Made by a program: the position numbers and the translations under genes | The notes under the pieces: model-generated | Told to the model about the DNA's origin: nothing | Databases searched by the model: none | The model's input: the letters and a program-made list of their open reading frames with translations, nothing else | Part shown: in pieces, positions 16,301 to 28,223 of the stretch | Numbering within the stretch: the first letter of the stretch is position 1 | Layout of the letters: every line of letters starts with the position of its first letter | Source: Siderastrea siderea | Lineage: Eukaryota > Cnidaria > Anthozoa > Scleractinia > Rhizangiidae | Assembly: GCA_964030785.1 (NCBI GenBank) | Contig: OZ034979.1 | Location: forward strand, 38,784,984 to 38,848,983 | Length of the DNA stretch: 64,000 nt | Reading direction: 5' to 3'

Positions 16301-17620
16301 GACGCTCTTACTTGTGCTTTGTATAATGGGGTATTGCAAAAGTATTGCACAACGCATTAGGGTATTTCTCAATGTGATAGAAATCAGGACAAATATTGGG
16401 AACAAAACAAACAACAAACAGGAACACGTTTAGTATTTACATAGCGCTAATGAATACCGTTTGGCACGTTCGGGGATCACAAGACTGCGATGGTTAAAAC
16501 TGCAAAGTATGAAAATTTGAGATTGCCAGCTCATTCCAATGGCATACCTACAAAATGTACATTAGATGGAAATAATCCTGAAGTATAAACTGGTCTCCTT
16601 GTGTGTCATGTTACGTAACGCAATCTCGACTCACGTAATAGCACTGCCACGAGACTCGTGGCACGTTGAGCTCGCGGGGATTTCGCTGTAGTTTGCCTCA
16701 GTTTTTTTGCGGAAATGAAGACAAGGTCACAAGGTACAAACAAACATACTGTGGACCTGACTATATACTAGACAAGATAGATATTTGGTGTAGATATTGA
16801 ACACTTCGCTATGTCGTGATAAGAACTTGAGCCACATGTCTATATTAGCGAGGCAAGTTCAAATACCTCAAAGCCGAGATATGAGTTCTTTTCGGCTGAC
16901 AATTGGTATAAAATCTTACAACTAATGTCTATGAAGCATGTATGTATCACAGTGGGACTTGAGATTGCCTAAATTAAAGGTATTTTGGCTACGACATTTG
17001 TTTGACTATTGATTTGTTTGTCGCGCCGAACCTCAAAACTGTCATGTCAGAAAGATCAAATTTCACTCAAGTGCTCCCTGAATTTTGCGTTCCCATAAAT
17101 TCATTTCATGTGTTGCCCAAAGTTTTAAGGCCATATTTTGAAAGCTTAGAGATTGCTTTTTAATGTGGAATGTCTTTTGCTGTTTAAAAGTAGGTACCGG
17201 ATGTGATTTTAGGCCTTCGAATTTCGACAACATTTTGCTCGCGCGAAATCCTCGAAATTTTGTAAATATTTAAAAATCTGTAAAATGTTCTAGTCGCAAT
17301 CAATTCAAGCACATGACCACTCAAAATGTGTGTTAAATTCCCTTTAATACGATAAGAAACTTTGTGAGTTGAATAATGTTTGAATTAGATTCAAATTGAG
17401 ATCTTTTCGTAGCCCTGTCTTGGGCCCGGAAAAAGCGGTCTGGCAGAGGCCGTGAAGCGTCCAAACTTGACACTTGCCGTATCGCCAAAATATTTATCTG
17501 ATGAAACTAAAATTTATATTTTCATTAATAGAATACCTAGGGAAGTCTACAGAATTTTTTTGGGATTTTTCAAAATTTTTATATTTCCCACCCTTAGTCG
17601 ATATTTACAGACATCCGCTC
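13342..17620. mobile_element. Foldback DNA element 2 with about 1-kb terminal inverted repeats, TTAA flanks
   Basis: It starts GAGCGGATGTCTGTAAATATCG and ends with the exact complement of that string. TTAA stands at 13338-13341 (shared with element 1) and 17621-17624. The arms are about 13342-14370 and 16590-17620. It shares the subterminal ATGTCTGTAA with element 1, so the two probably used the same transposase. The 2.2-kb interior holds one coding-like frame on the minus strand. Confidence 0.85.
14979..15362 (-). CDS. Uncharacterised element-borne protein, possible terminal exon
   Basis: A 127-codon frame lies in the interior of foldback element 2. It has an acidic middle (EDDDKETDDKNRTAEEEE), a segment HPIVYDTWNLCALSSFNKLS, and a C-terminus rich in basic and Cys residues (GHRKKPYLDFILNLVGACSC). 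A SAP-like helix pair around KLTVAQLREIYSHF is possible. The reading could extend upstream through an acceptor near 15363. I do not recognise the family. Amino acid use is more protein-like than in neighbouring frames. It could be a captured host fragment or the remains of the element's own gene. Confidence 0.35.
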   Translation of the reverse strand: MDECLTSGQIQSFFSRTAVRLRHAVSPEDDDKETDDKNRTAEEEEAFSDARNTILLQCAPVHPIVYDTWNLCALSSFNKLSKLTVAQLREIYSHFNMEDEPSGHRKKPYLDFILNLVGACSCASSNQ

Positions 17621-17624
17621 TTAA

Positions 17625-18180
17625 GCAACGCATAATTCTCAAACTAGAGGTGCACTATCGGGCGCTATATGATTTTATGAAACCAAATTTATCCACCTTG
17701 ATCTTGGTGTAAAATGAACGGTTTTAAATTTTCGGGTTAGCCTACAAATTCTCAAAATGTGAGACCTACTCAAATATCATGAAAGCATAGGATGCTCGAT
17801 CCACCTACAACGAAATTGTGCTCAAACTTGACTTACAAAAGATGACCAGATCCAAAAATTTGAAGACATCTAGATACATACCAATCCTAATTATTATTGT
17901 TAAATGTAAGTTGCATATTGAGGACAGACAGCACGTTAAAATGATAAGAAGTGAAGTTCACATTTCCGTCAAAGGCCGCCATGCTGATTTCACGTCCTGG
18001 TTAAGAGACTGCTCGTGATTGGCTAATATAAGGATCCACCAAGCCTTTCGGACGGTGTCCAACCACCACTGGACTAGTACCTTCGCCCGGTATGGTTTCA
18101 TACTGACAGAATAGGTGTTCTTACCCTGCCGTTCATGATGGGGACTAGTAATATACATTTTTCTTCGGGGTTTTTTGTTG
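17625..18180. other. Duplicon block, no gene seen
   Basis: It continues the copy B alignment from 45919 directly after the two foldback elements. It ends at GTTG (18177-18180), where copy A skips 1.7 kb present in copy B. Confidence 0.6.
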
Positions 18181-18362
18181 TCTTCTTGGCGACAAGCGCG
18201 AAGATTGATGACGTCCTTACATAATTAAATCTCCACCAATCAGCATTTTGCATCGACTTTTTCGTTGCAGAAATTCAAATTCCTGAGACGTCGTTGCAAG
18301 CTCTTGTTTTCTCCCCACCCCCCGCCCTCCGAGCGCCCGCGGACAGCTTGCTCGCAGGCATG
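18181..18362. mobile_element. Right-end remnant of a 1.3-kb MITE-like element
   Basis: These 182 bp match the right end of the complete element at 47043-48364, up to GCTTGCTCGCAGGC. The left part is deleted in copy A. Confidence 0.65.
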
Positions 18363-20920
18363 ACAAGACGCGAGTGGGTTTGAACTGGAAGTACCCGATT
18401 TCCAAATTAATTAAGTTGCAGTTTACTCCGTAATTAATTTCTGTCAACAAAGCGAGGTAAATGTGGATCAAATAGGATCAACATGTCAGGCTCAAATTAA
18501 GGCTTGACGAGTGACGAATTTCATGAATCACATGATTAGGTCATTTGAGAATACGGTCTCTTCGAGGTTAAATAGAACTGCCGGTCGATGGCTCTGAGGA
18601 AAGTGCTGTTCGTCCACTTCTCGGGTAAAAGCCAGGGATTGTTAGATTGTAACAAACAGAAAGAAGTTCCCCGCCCGCTTTCCGGATGATATTTTTAGGA
18701 CAACAACAACAATTTATTTCGGTATTCCCACATGGGAAGCAAAGTGAAGTCAGTGAAGCCGGTACCAAGGAAAGTTCGAAATCGTGCCTTCTTCGTTTGG
18801 TTTCATTGCAATATTTCTTCGCCATGCGCCAAATTTGCGGTTATTTCAAGAAGAGACGTTTGGAAGGTTTTCAGTCTTGACGGGTGAAGCTGTCAGCTTG
18901 CACTCACATGGCCGTGAGTTCGAGCCCTGCAATTGCCGTTTGGTGACGCCACTGCCATCTTCTATTGTATTTTCGCAAGATACTGACTGCTTCTTGCCGA
19001 CTGTCTCACCAAGCAGCTCCTCAAAAAAGGTAAGCCTAAGCTTTGAGCCAGTGTTGAGCTCACTACATTCAATTCTGACATTGTATTCTGACTTGCTGTC
19101 TTATGCAATCACAACACAAAATGAAAGAAGTTTGGAAAAATTCTTGATGTTGTGTTTTTGAAAGTGATTTGCGATCGTTTTATTAGGTCGCGTCTTTTGT
19201 AGCAAAATTGTTCTTTGGTACGATCATTGCCAGGAATAAAAAATAATGAGTTGTTGATCGTCCCGCGCTTTTGCACTCAGCCGGCTTCGTGAGAACGGAA
19301 ACACTTTGAACAGCGGTTTTCCAATGAGAATTCAAAATGGCGTACATTGCCCAAACAAGGAACTACTACTGGGAGATTTCATTTTGGCGATAAATGTCCG
19401 CTATTTAAAGGCCGCGACAGACCTCAATGAAAGGTAATTGAGTGGCCAAGACGTAGAAATATAATGGTTGATGAAATATATCCAGCTTATTCTGATGGTG
19501 CTGAAATTGGGAGCCTGAAAGTTCAACCTCAATTCTCAATGACAGCCTTTCTTGAGGAGTCAATACTAAGTGTACTCCCGGGCGTTTCCAATTTCTTTCC
19601 CATTTAGAAAGAAACAATATATTTGCTGTGTGGAAACGATTTCTGTAATCTTATTTTATTTTATTTTATTATTATTTTTTTTTTGGCAGAAAGATCCAAG
19701 ATTGCTGTTGTCTGGGAGATTCTGTGACCTAAACAATAGACTGGGCGATTTAATTTATCCAGGAGGCTAATCAGTGGGGAATTATTTGACACTGTTTCAG
19801 GTATATATAGAAAAATGATAATTTTTCTTCCTTGAAAATGATATTAAGATGATATCGAAAAGTTGTATAATTTCCAATTCACTTATTTTTATCTAGGGTT
19901 CTCCCAGATACATGTAAACTGGGAGAGTTGACCTGCATGCCTACGTCTGCTGTTTTGGTTGTTCTAGTCATGAATTCTTTTAGATAAAATTGGTCTTTCT
20001 GGACTTTTTTGGAAAATAATGTTGTTGTTAATGGAATTCTTGTACATGACTTTTTTTCAAACAATTTTTATTCTTTCTTCTCATTATCATATTTTTTTTA
20101 TCCTGCTGAATATAATATTTTCCTCCTGTTTAGGTTTGTAGCTACTTGGCCATTTGACTTACATAACATCTAGCTATAGTAAGATAAGAAACAGCAAAGA
20201 ACTAAGCCCCTGAAAAGTTAACATTGGTGTTCATATTAGACCTTGCCTGAGAGTTTGATTACAGCTGTAAGGGAGTTTTATTAATGGCTATTAAAATAAA
20301 AATGTTACTTTTTTGCTCTAGGTCAACTGGAATTTAAGATTGTTTGGAGTTTTTACTAGATGAGGAACTTAATAGTATCCAACTTTGTGCATTGTATCTG
20401 TAATTGCAAAATACTCCAACAACTTCTGAATTCTATTGGGGTGGTTGCCTACAAAACTGATTCACTACAAGATGCAAACGATGCACTGAGAAGTTAAGGC
20501 CCAGTTAACCTTGGCGTCAGTGTAACTGTGCAAAAGAAGGAAGGACATCAAACAGCAGATGCAAAACACAGTATCTGTGTGAACTCAATGTCAGGTGTAA
20601 AAGTGATCATGTCTTTTTTCTTTTTTTTTTTTTTACAAATAATTAACATGACACTGCCTGTTCAGGATTTGTTTTATTGTCTGTACCATTCTTGGGACAT
20701 AAGCTTAAGCCTGTAAGAGTAGATTTAAGGCCTAAGACTCATTGGCAGCCAAATGAGGTTACCATTATAGACAAAGTTTGCTAAAATCTCATCAATTGTG
20801 GTTTTTAGTGTCACCATTTTAGACCAATTAAGAAATAATCACGTCAACATGTTCTACATGTAATTCATACCTTCCATTATGGTGATACTGTATCACTGAT
20901 AATAACTTAATATATATTTT

Positions 20921-22413
20921 AAGTCTCAGTTACTAATGAGGGGAACAGTAGCATCCAGATGTATCGTCGAAGTGTGCAACTGTTACCATTAACAATCCCT
21001 TTCTATTTTAAGTCTCAGTTCCTAATGAGGGGATTAGTAGCATCCAGATGTATTGTCGGAGTGTGCGACTGTTGCTTTTAACAATCCCTTCCTATTTTAA
21101 GTCTCAGTTGCTAATGAGGGGAACAGTGGCATCCAGATGTATCGTCGGAGTGTGCGACTGTTACCTTTAACAATCCCTTTCTATTTTAAGTCTCAGTAAC
21201 TAATGAGGGGAACAGTAGCATCCAGATGTATCATCGGAGTGTGCGACAGTTACCTTTAACAATCCCTTTCTATTTTAAGTCTCAGTTACTAATGACGGGA
21301 ACAGTGGCATCCAGATGTATCGTCCGAGTGTGCGACTGTTACCTTTTACAATCCCTTTCTACTTTAAATCTCAGTTACAAATAGAGGAACAGTAGCATCC
21401 AGATGTATCGTCGGAGTGTGAGACTGTTACCTTTAACAACCCCTTTCTATTTAAAGTCTCAGTTACTAATGAGGGGAACAGTAGCATCTAGATGTATCAT
21501 CGGAGTGTGCGACTGTTACCTTTAACAATCCCTTTCTATTTTAAGTCTCAGTTACTAATGAGGGGAAAAGTGGCATGCAGATGTATCGTCGGAGTGTGCG
21601 ACTGTTACCTTTAACAATCCCTTTCTATTTTAAGTCTCAGTTACTAATGAGGGGAAAAGTGGCATGCAGATGTATCGTCGGAGCGGCGACTGTTACCTTT
21701 AACAATCCCTTTCTATTTTAAGTCTCAGTAACTAATGAGGGGAGCAGTAGCATCCAGATGTATCGTCGGAGTGTGCGACTGTTACCTTTAACAATCCCTT
21801 TCTATTTTAAGTCTCAGTTACTAATGAGGGGAAAAGTGGCATGCAGATGTATCGTCGGAGTGTGCGACTGTTACCTTTAACAATCCCTTTCTATTTTAAG
21901 TCTGAGTTACTAATGAGGGGAACAGTAGCATCCAGATGCGTCATCGAAGTGTGCGACTCTTGCCTTTAACAATTCCTTTCTATTTTAAGTCTCAGTTAGG
22001 GTACTAATGAGAGGAACAGTAGCATCCAGATGTACCGTCGGAGTGTGCGGCTGTTACCATTAACAATCCCTTTCTATTTTAAGTCTCAGTTACTAATGAG
22101 GGGAGCAGTAGCATTCAGATGTATCGTCTGAGTGTGCAACTGTTGCTTTTAACAATCCCTTTCTATTTTAAGTCTCAGTTTAAAACTAAGCCTCATTTAG
22201 GGTACTAATGCTTTTAACAATCCCTTTCTATTTTAAGTCTCAGCTTAAAATTAAGCCTCAGTTAGGGTACTAATGAAGGGAACAGTAGCATCCAGATGTA
22301 TCGTTGGAGTGTGCAACTGTTACCTTTAACAATCCCTTTCTATTTTAAGTCTCAGTTCCTAATGAGGGCAGCAGTAGCATCCAGATGTATCGTCAGAGTG
22401 TGCGACTGTTGCC
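20921..22413. repeat. 89-bp tandem satellite, about 17 units
   Basis: Units begin AAGTCTCAGTTACTAATGAG and carry GTGTGCGACTGTTACC and ACAATCCCTTTCTATTTT. Successive starts at 20921, 21010 and 21099 give a period of 89. Units near 22172-22260 are rearranged and short. The array lies inside the 6-kb insertion. Confidence 0.95.
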
Positions 22414-22429
22414 TGGCAGTATCAAACAA

Positions 22430-22575
22430 TGAAAACCAATGGTCAATATGATCAATAATAATCAATTCCAATAAATTGACTGTTTATGGAAATCAATACA
22501 AATCAAAGCTTAAACGTTGAGTGACTATTGATTGTTATTGACTATCACTGATTAATATTGATTTTGATTGGAATT
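22430..22575. repeat. AT-rich tract with ATTGATT-type inverted repeats
   Basis: Many copies of TCAAT/ATTGA occur on both strands directly after the satellite, with AATTCCAAT near the left and ATTGGAATT near the right. Confidence 0.45.
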
Positions 22576-23753
22576 AACTCTCGGTTCATATTTGCATCCA
22601 ACATGTTAATAATTTATTGGCAAATGATAATAAAGTTTATTTGTTCTAAACATAGTTTTTAGGTTTCGCATTCCTTAGATCGCTATTTACAAAGAACACG
22701 CTAGTTACAAAAGCCTTTGATGGTATCACAATGATGTCATTTCATGACCTGTTCCTATAAATCCTATTCCTGGATCTGTACTTATGCTAGTGTAGGTCGA
22801 GAGAATTGGAGCAAACAATGATATGTACAGTTGAGTGAGGAAAGATTAAAAATAAATTATTAATAGGTGTAGCAGGTATTTTAAGGTCTGCATTTTTGTT
22901 ATGTTATAATTAGTCTTATTTTTGGGGGGGGGGGTGGTGGGGGGCACGTCACTTTCCATGTGTCACAATTATTAGAAGTCCCTGGATGTTTTTCCATAAC
23001 AGTGATAACAATAACAGTTTCGTTAAACTGCAGTTTAGACCATTCGGTACAATTTTAAATTTCCATATACTATAATATTTGAGTTCAACATTGTGCTAGA
23101 ACAAAGTTGAAATGCTGCAGATTTAATACCAGTTTTAATACTGTGACTTCGGCATCATGCACGAGGCCAGAGTGATGGTGAAGGAAAGAGAACCGTCAAA
23201 CTCCCGAATTGGACAAATGCCAAAGGCAAGCCCGTAAAGTGACATTTCTTCGTTGGGACGTTATGCTTAGGCGACTTTTAGATGTTCCTGTTGAGCGCCC
23301 GGAAACCACTGCTTTTCTTGGGCAATCGAATTAAGTGCTGTGAAGTGAAACTTGCAACCAGTAGCATGGCCAACAATTAGAACGCTGAGGATGAAGTCAC
23401 GATGTCAGCAAGGGGAAACTGGTCGTTTCGCCCGCGATCTATTTTGTTTTTGTTTTTGTCTGCTAACGTCTTAAATGCCGAAAGTAAATGAATTATATAC
23501 TATTTTTCGTTCTTTTAAGAACGTTCTTTAAAAAGCGTGTTACCCTAGGAAAAGAAAGAGCAATATATTTAATTTCTCGTTCTCTAAGCGCGTCAAAGGT
23601 TAACCAACTGGCCTTGGGCGAAAAGACTCGTAGGCGAAACGACCGCTAGCCTGCGCGCAGACGTCTGAGAGACTAAATGACCGCAAGCGTAGGAAGCAAT
23701 AGTTTGCTCAGTCTTAGACGGCAAAGCGAATGGCCTGTTCAGAGGACAGATTA

Positions 23754-23853
23754 TTAGACTGCGAGCAGTCTCTCTTTTGCTCTAAAATCCGTGCTGAACG
23801 AAGCGCAAATAGCGAGCGCGAGCGAGCACGATTTGAGACTGCTCGCAGTCTAA
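23754..23853. mobile_element. 100-bp MITE with AGACTGCGAGCAGTCT ends
   Basis: Both ends carry TTAGACTGCGAGCAGTCTC as inverted repeats, each itself a hairpin. ACAGATTA on the left and ACAGATTT on the right could be an 8-bp target duplication. The end motif resembles the terminus of the large transposon at 54034. Confidence 0.65.
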
Positions 23854-24324
23854 CAGATTTTGTGAACGAAAGTTTTATCTTTTTTGTTATCTGTTGTGAA
23901 TACTGTTTCTTTCTTTCGTAGAGAGAGCCTATCGAGTTTCTGTGAATAATTCTCGATATATTCGCGATTTTGTTAAAAACGGGAGAAAGACCATGTTGTA
24001 TTTATAGATTCTCTTCAAGTATTTCTCTCAGAACGTCCGATCACATACCAACAAATGATCTCTCCGGAGAAAGGAGAGGCAATAAAACCGCTCGCGAGCG
24101 CTACGATCCTCTAGAGAAATAAGGGGCCATTCATAGCCTCTTATCTTATTGTTTGTTAACAGCCACAAAAATAAATTTGCCGTTGCGATCAACTTGCAAA
24201 AAGGTCTGTGATATTTATTCAAGAACAGTGTGTTTCCGGTAACAGAAAAGCTTTGTTGACAGCGAAAGCGGCGGATTTTAACACCTATTGCTTTCGCGGC
24301 GTCTTGATCAAAATTCAAATATGA

Positions 24325-24357
24325 AAGGAATGCGGGGTCCACAACCCCGCATTCCTT
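24325..24357. repeat. Subterminal hairpin of the 6-kb insertion
   Basis: AAGGAATGCGGGGT (24325-24338) pairs perfectly with 24344-24357 over a 5-base loop. Confidence 0.85.
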
Positions 24358-24388
24358 AATGTACTTCCAGTTAGACCCCGTAGCGTCT

Positions 24389-26990
24389 CGTCTTGTAACA
24401 CTGAGATGTCAGTTCGTTTTAATAAACGTGACGTAACCCCGGGACTTGGAAATAAGAAGAAGAACTGAGTCACACTATGGTCAAAATATTTCGTCACGTT
24501 CTTCTTCGCGAAGGCTAGAACAGGTGGTTGACCATGGAATGAGGGATGGGAAAGGGGTTCATACTATTAGGGACTTATATTATCACAGGGAAAGGGTGCG
24601 GAGAAGAGGGAGAATGGCAGCAAAAACGTCAAAGGTACGATAAATCACTAATTTGGGCTCGTATCATGAGTGACCGTAATATATTTTGCGTCTTGAGGGC
24701 AGGGAGAACAAAGGCGGGGTCTAATGCCCCTGGGGCTTTTCTTGTTAATCGCTTGTCTCCAGGAAACTAACCTCATCTTAAAAAAAATTTTCATTTATCG
24801 ACCCGCATTGATTTTCAGTTCTTTGTTATTATTACGTTTAAGATATACCGCCGAATGAAGCTTAAGGCTTAGCATACAGTATCATTTCAAATACGTTTGA
24901 AAACCTTGTGGTAAAATGTGGAGGGCCACATGATTTCAGTGAAATGAGGATGTGACCATCGCAGTTGTGTTTGCGATCTCAACAAAATGAAATGAGTTTG
25001 ATAAGAATTGCAGACACTCATGATAGGTGTTGTGAGTTTATGTTAATCTGTCCAGTTAACAGAAAACGAATACAATAGAGAAACCCTTTTAACGTGGTTT
25101 AATTTCAACTTGCAATTACCTGAGTCTGAGGACTAGTCTTGTTCAAAAATTGAAACATTTTTAAAGGAATACATTGGAGCGGAATTCCAGCGTACGTCTT
25201 AAGAAAATTCCCTCGATAAAAGAATTGAGTTGGAGGGTTTTATGTTGGTATATATTTCATCATGCAGATTATAGCTGCCGTCTTGGCAAGTTCAACAATT
25301 TTTAATTGCTGCGAAGCCACCAGGCTTCGCAGGGAAAAAATAATTTGCTGCATGTGCTGGAGGACGTTGGCGTAGAAATCTTCTAACATTGATTTTTTCA
25401 CGAAACTTTTGCTGCAGCTAGGTAATGAGCTACTACTTTCAGAAATTTGAAAAAGAAAAAAATTGGGCTCACCGACTTCGTTTCGGAGATAAGATATTTG
25501 AAAAGACCACCCTAATTTTGCAAAATCGGTCTTCTTTATTCGATATGGCCCCAGTGTCCGTAAGTTTAAAAATATTGCAAATGAATCCCTAGAAAGCAAC
25601 TTTCTTTATAAAATTTTATGTAAGTGGGTCTATTAAGCAAATTTATTCAACCATCTTTAAACGACAGCATTTGCAAACCCTGACAGCGGCACGTTGGTGG
25701 GATTTGATGTAGCGTGGGTAGAAAAAATGGGAAAATTTCTAACTTCCTGAACTGATTTTTTGTTTATTTTTTGCCAATCTGTCGAGAATTGGAAAAGAAA
25801 GTTATCAATCGAAAAAAAGGTAGGGCTCACTGATCATTTAAGCGAGTAAAATGCAGGCAAAATTAACACTGCTGTGAATTAATTTCAAGCTTTTAATTTC
25901 GCTATTAATTTCGTTGTCCGTATGAAACGCACGGGCGCTTTTGTAGACTATATTCCAATCGAAAGCACCCATATGTTAATTTTGTATTTCTACTAGTATA
26001 AGTAATTTGTTCTTCATATTTTTCAAGCACATGATTTTTAGAGCTAAGCAAGAAGTGTGAAACAATAAATCGTCTCTAGTTCGTATTTGGAAATTGCGAG
26101 ACTTGTTTAATTTATCTTGAGACAAACGCAACGTCTACCATCCCTATTTGTGTTTAGATTTTTACTTTAGTACGCGCGCTCGTGCATGACGTGGCGTGAC
26201 ATTGCGACGTGAATTGCGTGCGTAGTAAGGATGCGCAAAAGCAATGGTGAAATATGACTACAAATTAATTGGCATGCTTTGATATTTTATTTCTGGTCAA
26301 GCCGAATGGAAAATTTTACCAGATAAAAGTTGTTTTTTGTCCTAAAACAAAGTCATTCAGAGTCTTTCGGTGGTTTTTTAAATTTTATTTTCCGAGTCGT
26401 CGCTTTTTTAGCAAAGCCGTGAATTCGTGTTTAATTATGCATAATTTTTGCGCACAACGGAACGGTCTGTAACATTGTTTGGTTTTCGTGTATAAATCAT
26501 GTAATTTCAATTAACCTTACTGCAGTCCATGTCTACTCAAGTATCACTCAGGGAAAATATTAGTCTTCAAGTAGCTGCGGAGATTGCAGTGTACACCCCG
26601 TCAGACTGAAGCCTTCATAGTGCACGGTCGATGGTCGATGTGAGTAATTTTCAATGCTGACGATACCATAGTAAAGGATTATTTTCAGTGGATTAGGACG
26701 ATACCGTCCCGATGCCGATTATCTTTCAATTGCCAGAATTGACACGATAACGAACATAAGGATGTGTTTTCACTGGATTGGGGCGATAGTGTACCGCAAT
26801 TTACATGCAGGGAAGCTCAGCCATCAAATATCCTGAAACCACACATACGGCTGGCATAACGAAGACAAAACGGGATATATTTAACATGGTGAACAGGAAA
26901 AAAATAGAAAACAAAAATATTGAGCGATTTGTAATGGCTCCAACGATTCTACCAAACAAATTTAAATGTTGGGGATGTTTTACCCGTTAG
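24389..26990. other. Non-coding duplicon; 24837-26103 is present only in copy A
   Basis: Copy B joins the bases matching 24836 and 26104 with only CTGC between. The extra 1267 bp shows no terminal repeats. Its 119-codon minus-strand frame at 25240-25599 has no recognised domain. It includes a 10-bp stem hairpin, CTGCGAAGCC/GGCTTCGCAG, near 25310. Confidence 0.4.
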
Positions 26991-27001
26991 AACGCACTTA
27001 C

Positions 27002-27113
27002 CGTAACGAAAATCTTGAGTTCCATCCTTGTGAAAGTAGACAAACACAAGAAACTGTAAAATCGCAAAAAGTCCACACACAACAAAACACAGCACCTGAG
27101 TCCTTGAGGTCAT
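27002..27113 (-). CDS. Candidate first exon encoding a signal anchor (copy A)
   Basis: An ATG opens 37 codons plus one base, ending at a good donor (TTACG then GTAAGT). The product starts MTSRTQ and has one membrane segment (about residues 7-27, VLCFVVCGLFAILQFLVFVYF shortened here), then a short polar stretch (GTQDFRY). That is the pattern of a type II Golgi enzyme start. No following exon could be found on the minus strand below. The same exon is in copy B at 49706-49817 with two residue changes near its end. It may be a gene fragment carried by the duplicon. Confidence 0.35.
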
Positions 27114-28070
27114 AGTTGTTGTAAGAGATTCCGACTTTGGGGTAAGTTGCATAAAACCTAACGCCGAGCGTAACTGCTAACGTCAGACGTTAAAATAGTT
27201 ACTTTGACTAGAGTAAACGTCTGGCGTTAGAAGTTACACCAGATGTTAAGTTTTATGCAACTCGTCCCTGAAGCGCTTAGACACATGAATACGTGATCCA
27301 TGGTGTCATGGTTACAATATTTTAATAGAGATTTAAAAGGCAATGGCGTGGCTGCTGTGTCAGGAGAACTAACAGTTAAGCCTCATTTTCTGTGATAAAT
27401 GATATTTGCTCGTCACATTTTCATATGACACATGAAAGCTGGCTTGCCAGTTTGCATTCGTCAAATGTGTAGATGGGTCGTCAAAGAAAATTTGTCAAAG
27501 ATTTGTGAAAAATTAGTTCCCAGATCCTTCATGCATGCGTTTTTTGGAGCTTTTATCTTGCCTAGCCAAGTCATTTAGCCGTTTCTGGCAATTTCTCTGC
27601 TTTAAGGAGCATTTTTACATTAGGAGCCTCGATTTTCCCTGGTCCATGTGACTTCATGCACGCATTTTCAGCTGCATGTCGCAATAAAACTACTGCTACC
27701 GAGCCCAACGTTATAATTTAACTTGCCTCTATTTGAAAAGCGAGCCTGTTATATTTGGATATCCTTTTTTCCGGCTTTCCCTTCTACTGCATTTGCTATT
27801 CCGCTGTCCAAAAGTCATTGCCGGCACACAAATAAGGAAATTTGTCAAAGAAAAATTGTTCACCCACGTACACGGTCAAATCATTTGTCATAGAAAATTT
27901 GCACGTGTGGATGAGGCTTTAAGGAGTTAATAATCTCTTCATGACCACTAGCCGGGTCTTCAACTGACAATATTGTATTTTCACAATTAAACGCTGAGAC
28001 TTAAATTTCAGACTAAGTTTGTTCGAGGCGGTAGTTTTAACACGTCAAAACATTGGAAATAAGGAAGAAC

Positions 28071-28172
28071 TAACCATAAGGAAAGTCTTGAGTTCAATAC
28101 TTGTCAAACTGGAAAAGAATAAGCTGAAAATGTGAAATAACCAAAGTCTAAACCAAAAAGGACGGCGTTCAT
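28071..28172 (-). pseudogene. Degenerate second copy of the signal-anchor exon (copy A)
   Basis: The sequence lines up with 27002-27113 around AGTCTTGAGTTC and the ATG end. An in-frame TGA follows 22 codons and the donor is lost (GTTAG). A matching piece lies near 50790-50885 in copy B. Confidence 0.3.
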
Positions 28173-28223
28173 GAAAAGCAGGTTATAGGTAGTTTTGTAG
28201 TGTTTAGATTAGTGTTGTAATGT

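Larger units (their letters stand above)
18366..24388. mobile_element. 6-kb insertion with imperfect inverted ends and an internal satellite
   Basis: Copy B runs GCAGGCTAACACTG where copy A has GCAGGCATG, then 6 kb, then AACACTG. The ends are imperfect inverted repeats: ACAAGACGCGAG with AACTGGAAGTAC on the left, and the complement of ACAAGACGAGACG with AACTGGAAGTAC on the right. A 14-bp stem hairpin lies near the right end (24325-24357). No transposase is readable inside. The superfamily is not recognised, and the target duplication is not clean. Confidence 0.6.

Noticed and set aside
18871..18945. Possible tRNA-derived segment (GTGAGTTCGAGCCCTGC)
   Set aside because: A box B-like string only; no D arm or acceptor stem pairs.
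20929..20945. Hammerhead-like CTAATGAGGGGAACAG in each satellite unit
   Set aside because: The essential CTGANGA and GAAA boxes are both missing.
20921..22413. CRISPR-like array
   Set aside because: Units are head-to-tail without unique spacers; it is a satellite in a eukaryotic genome.
25240..25599. 119-codon frame on the minus strand
   Set aside because: No domain, present only in copy A, and composition typical of AT-rich non-coding DNA.
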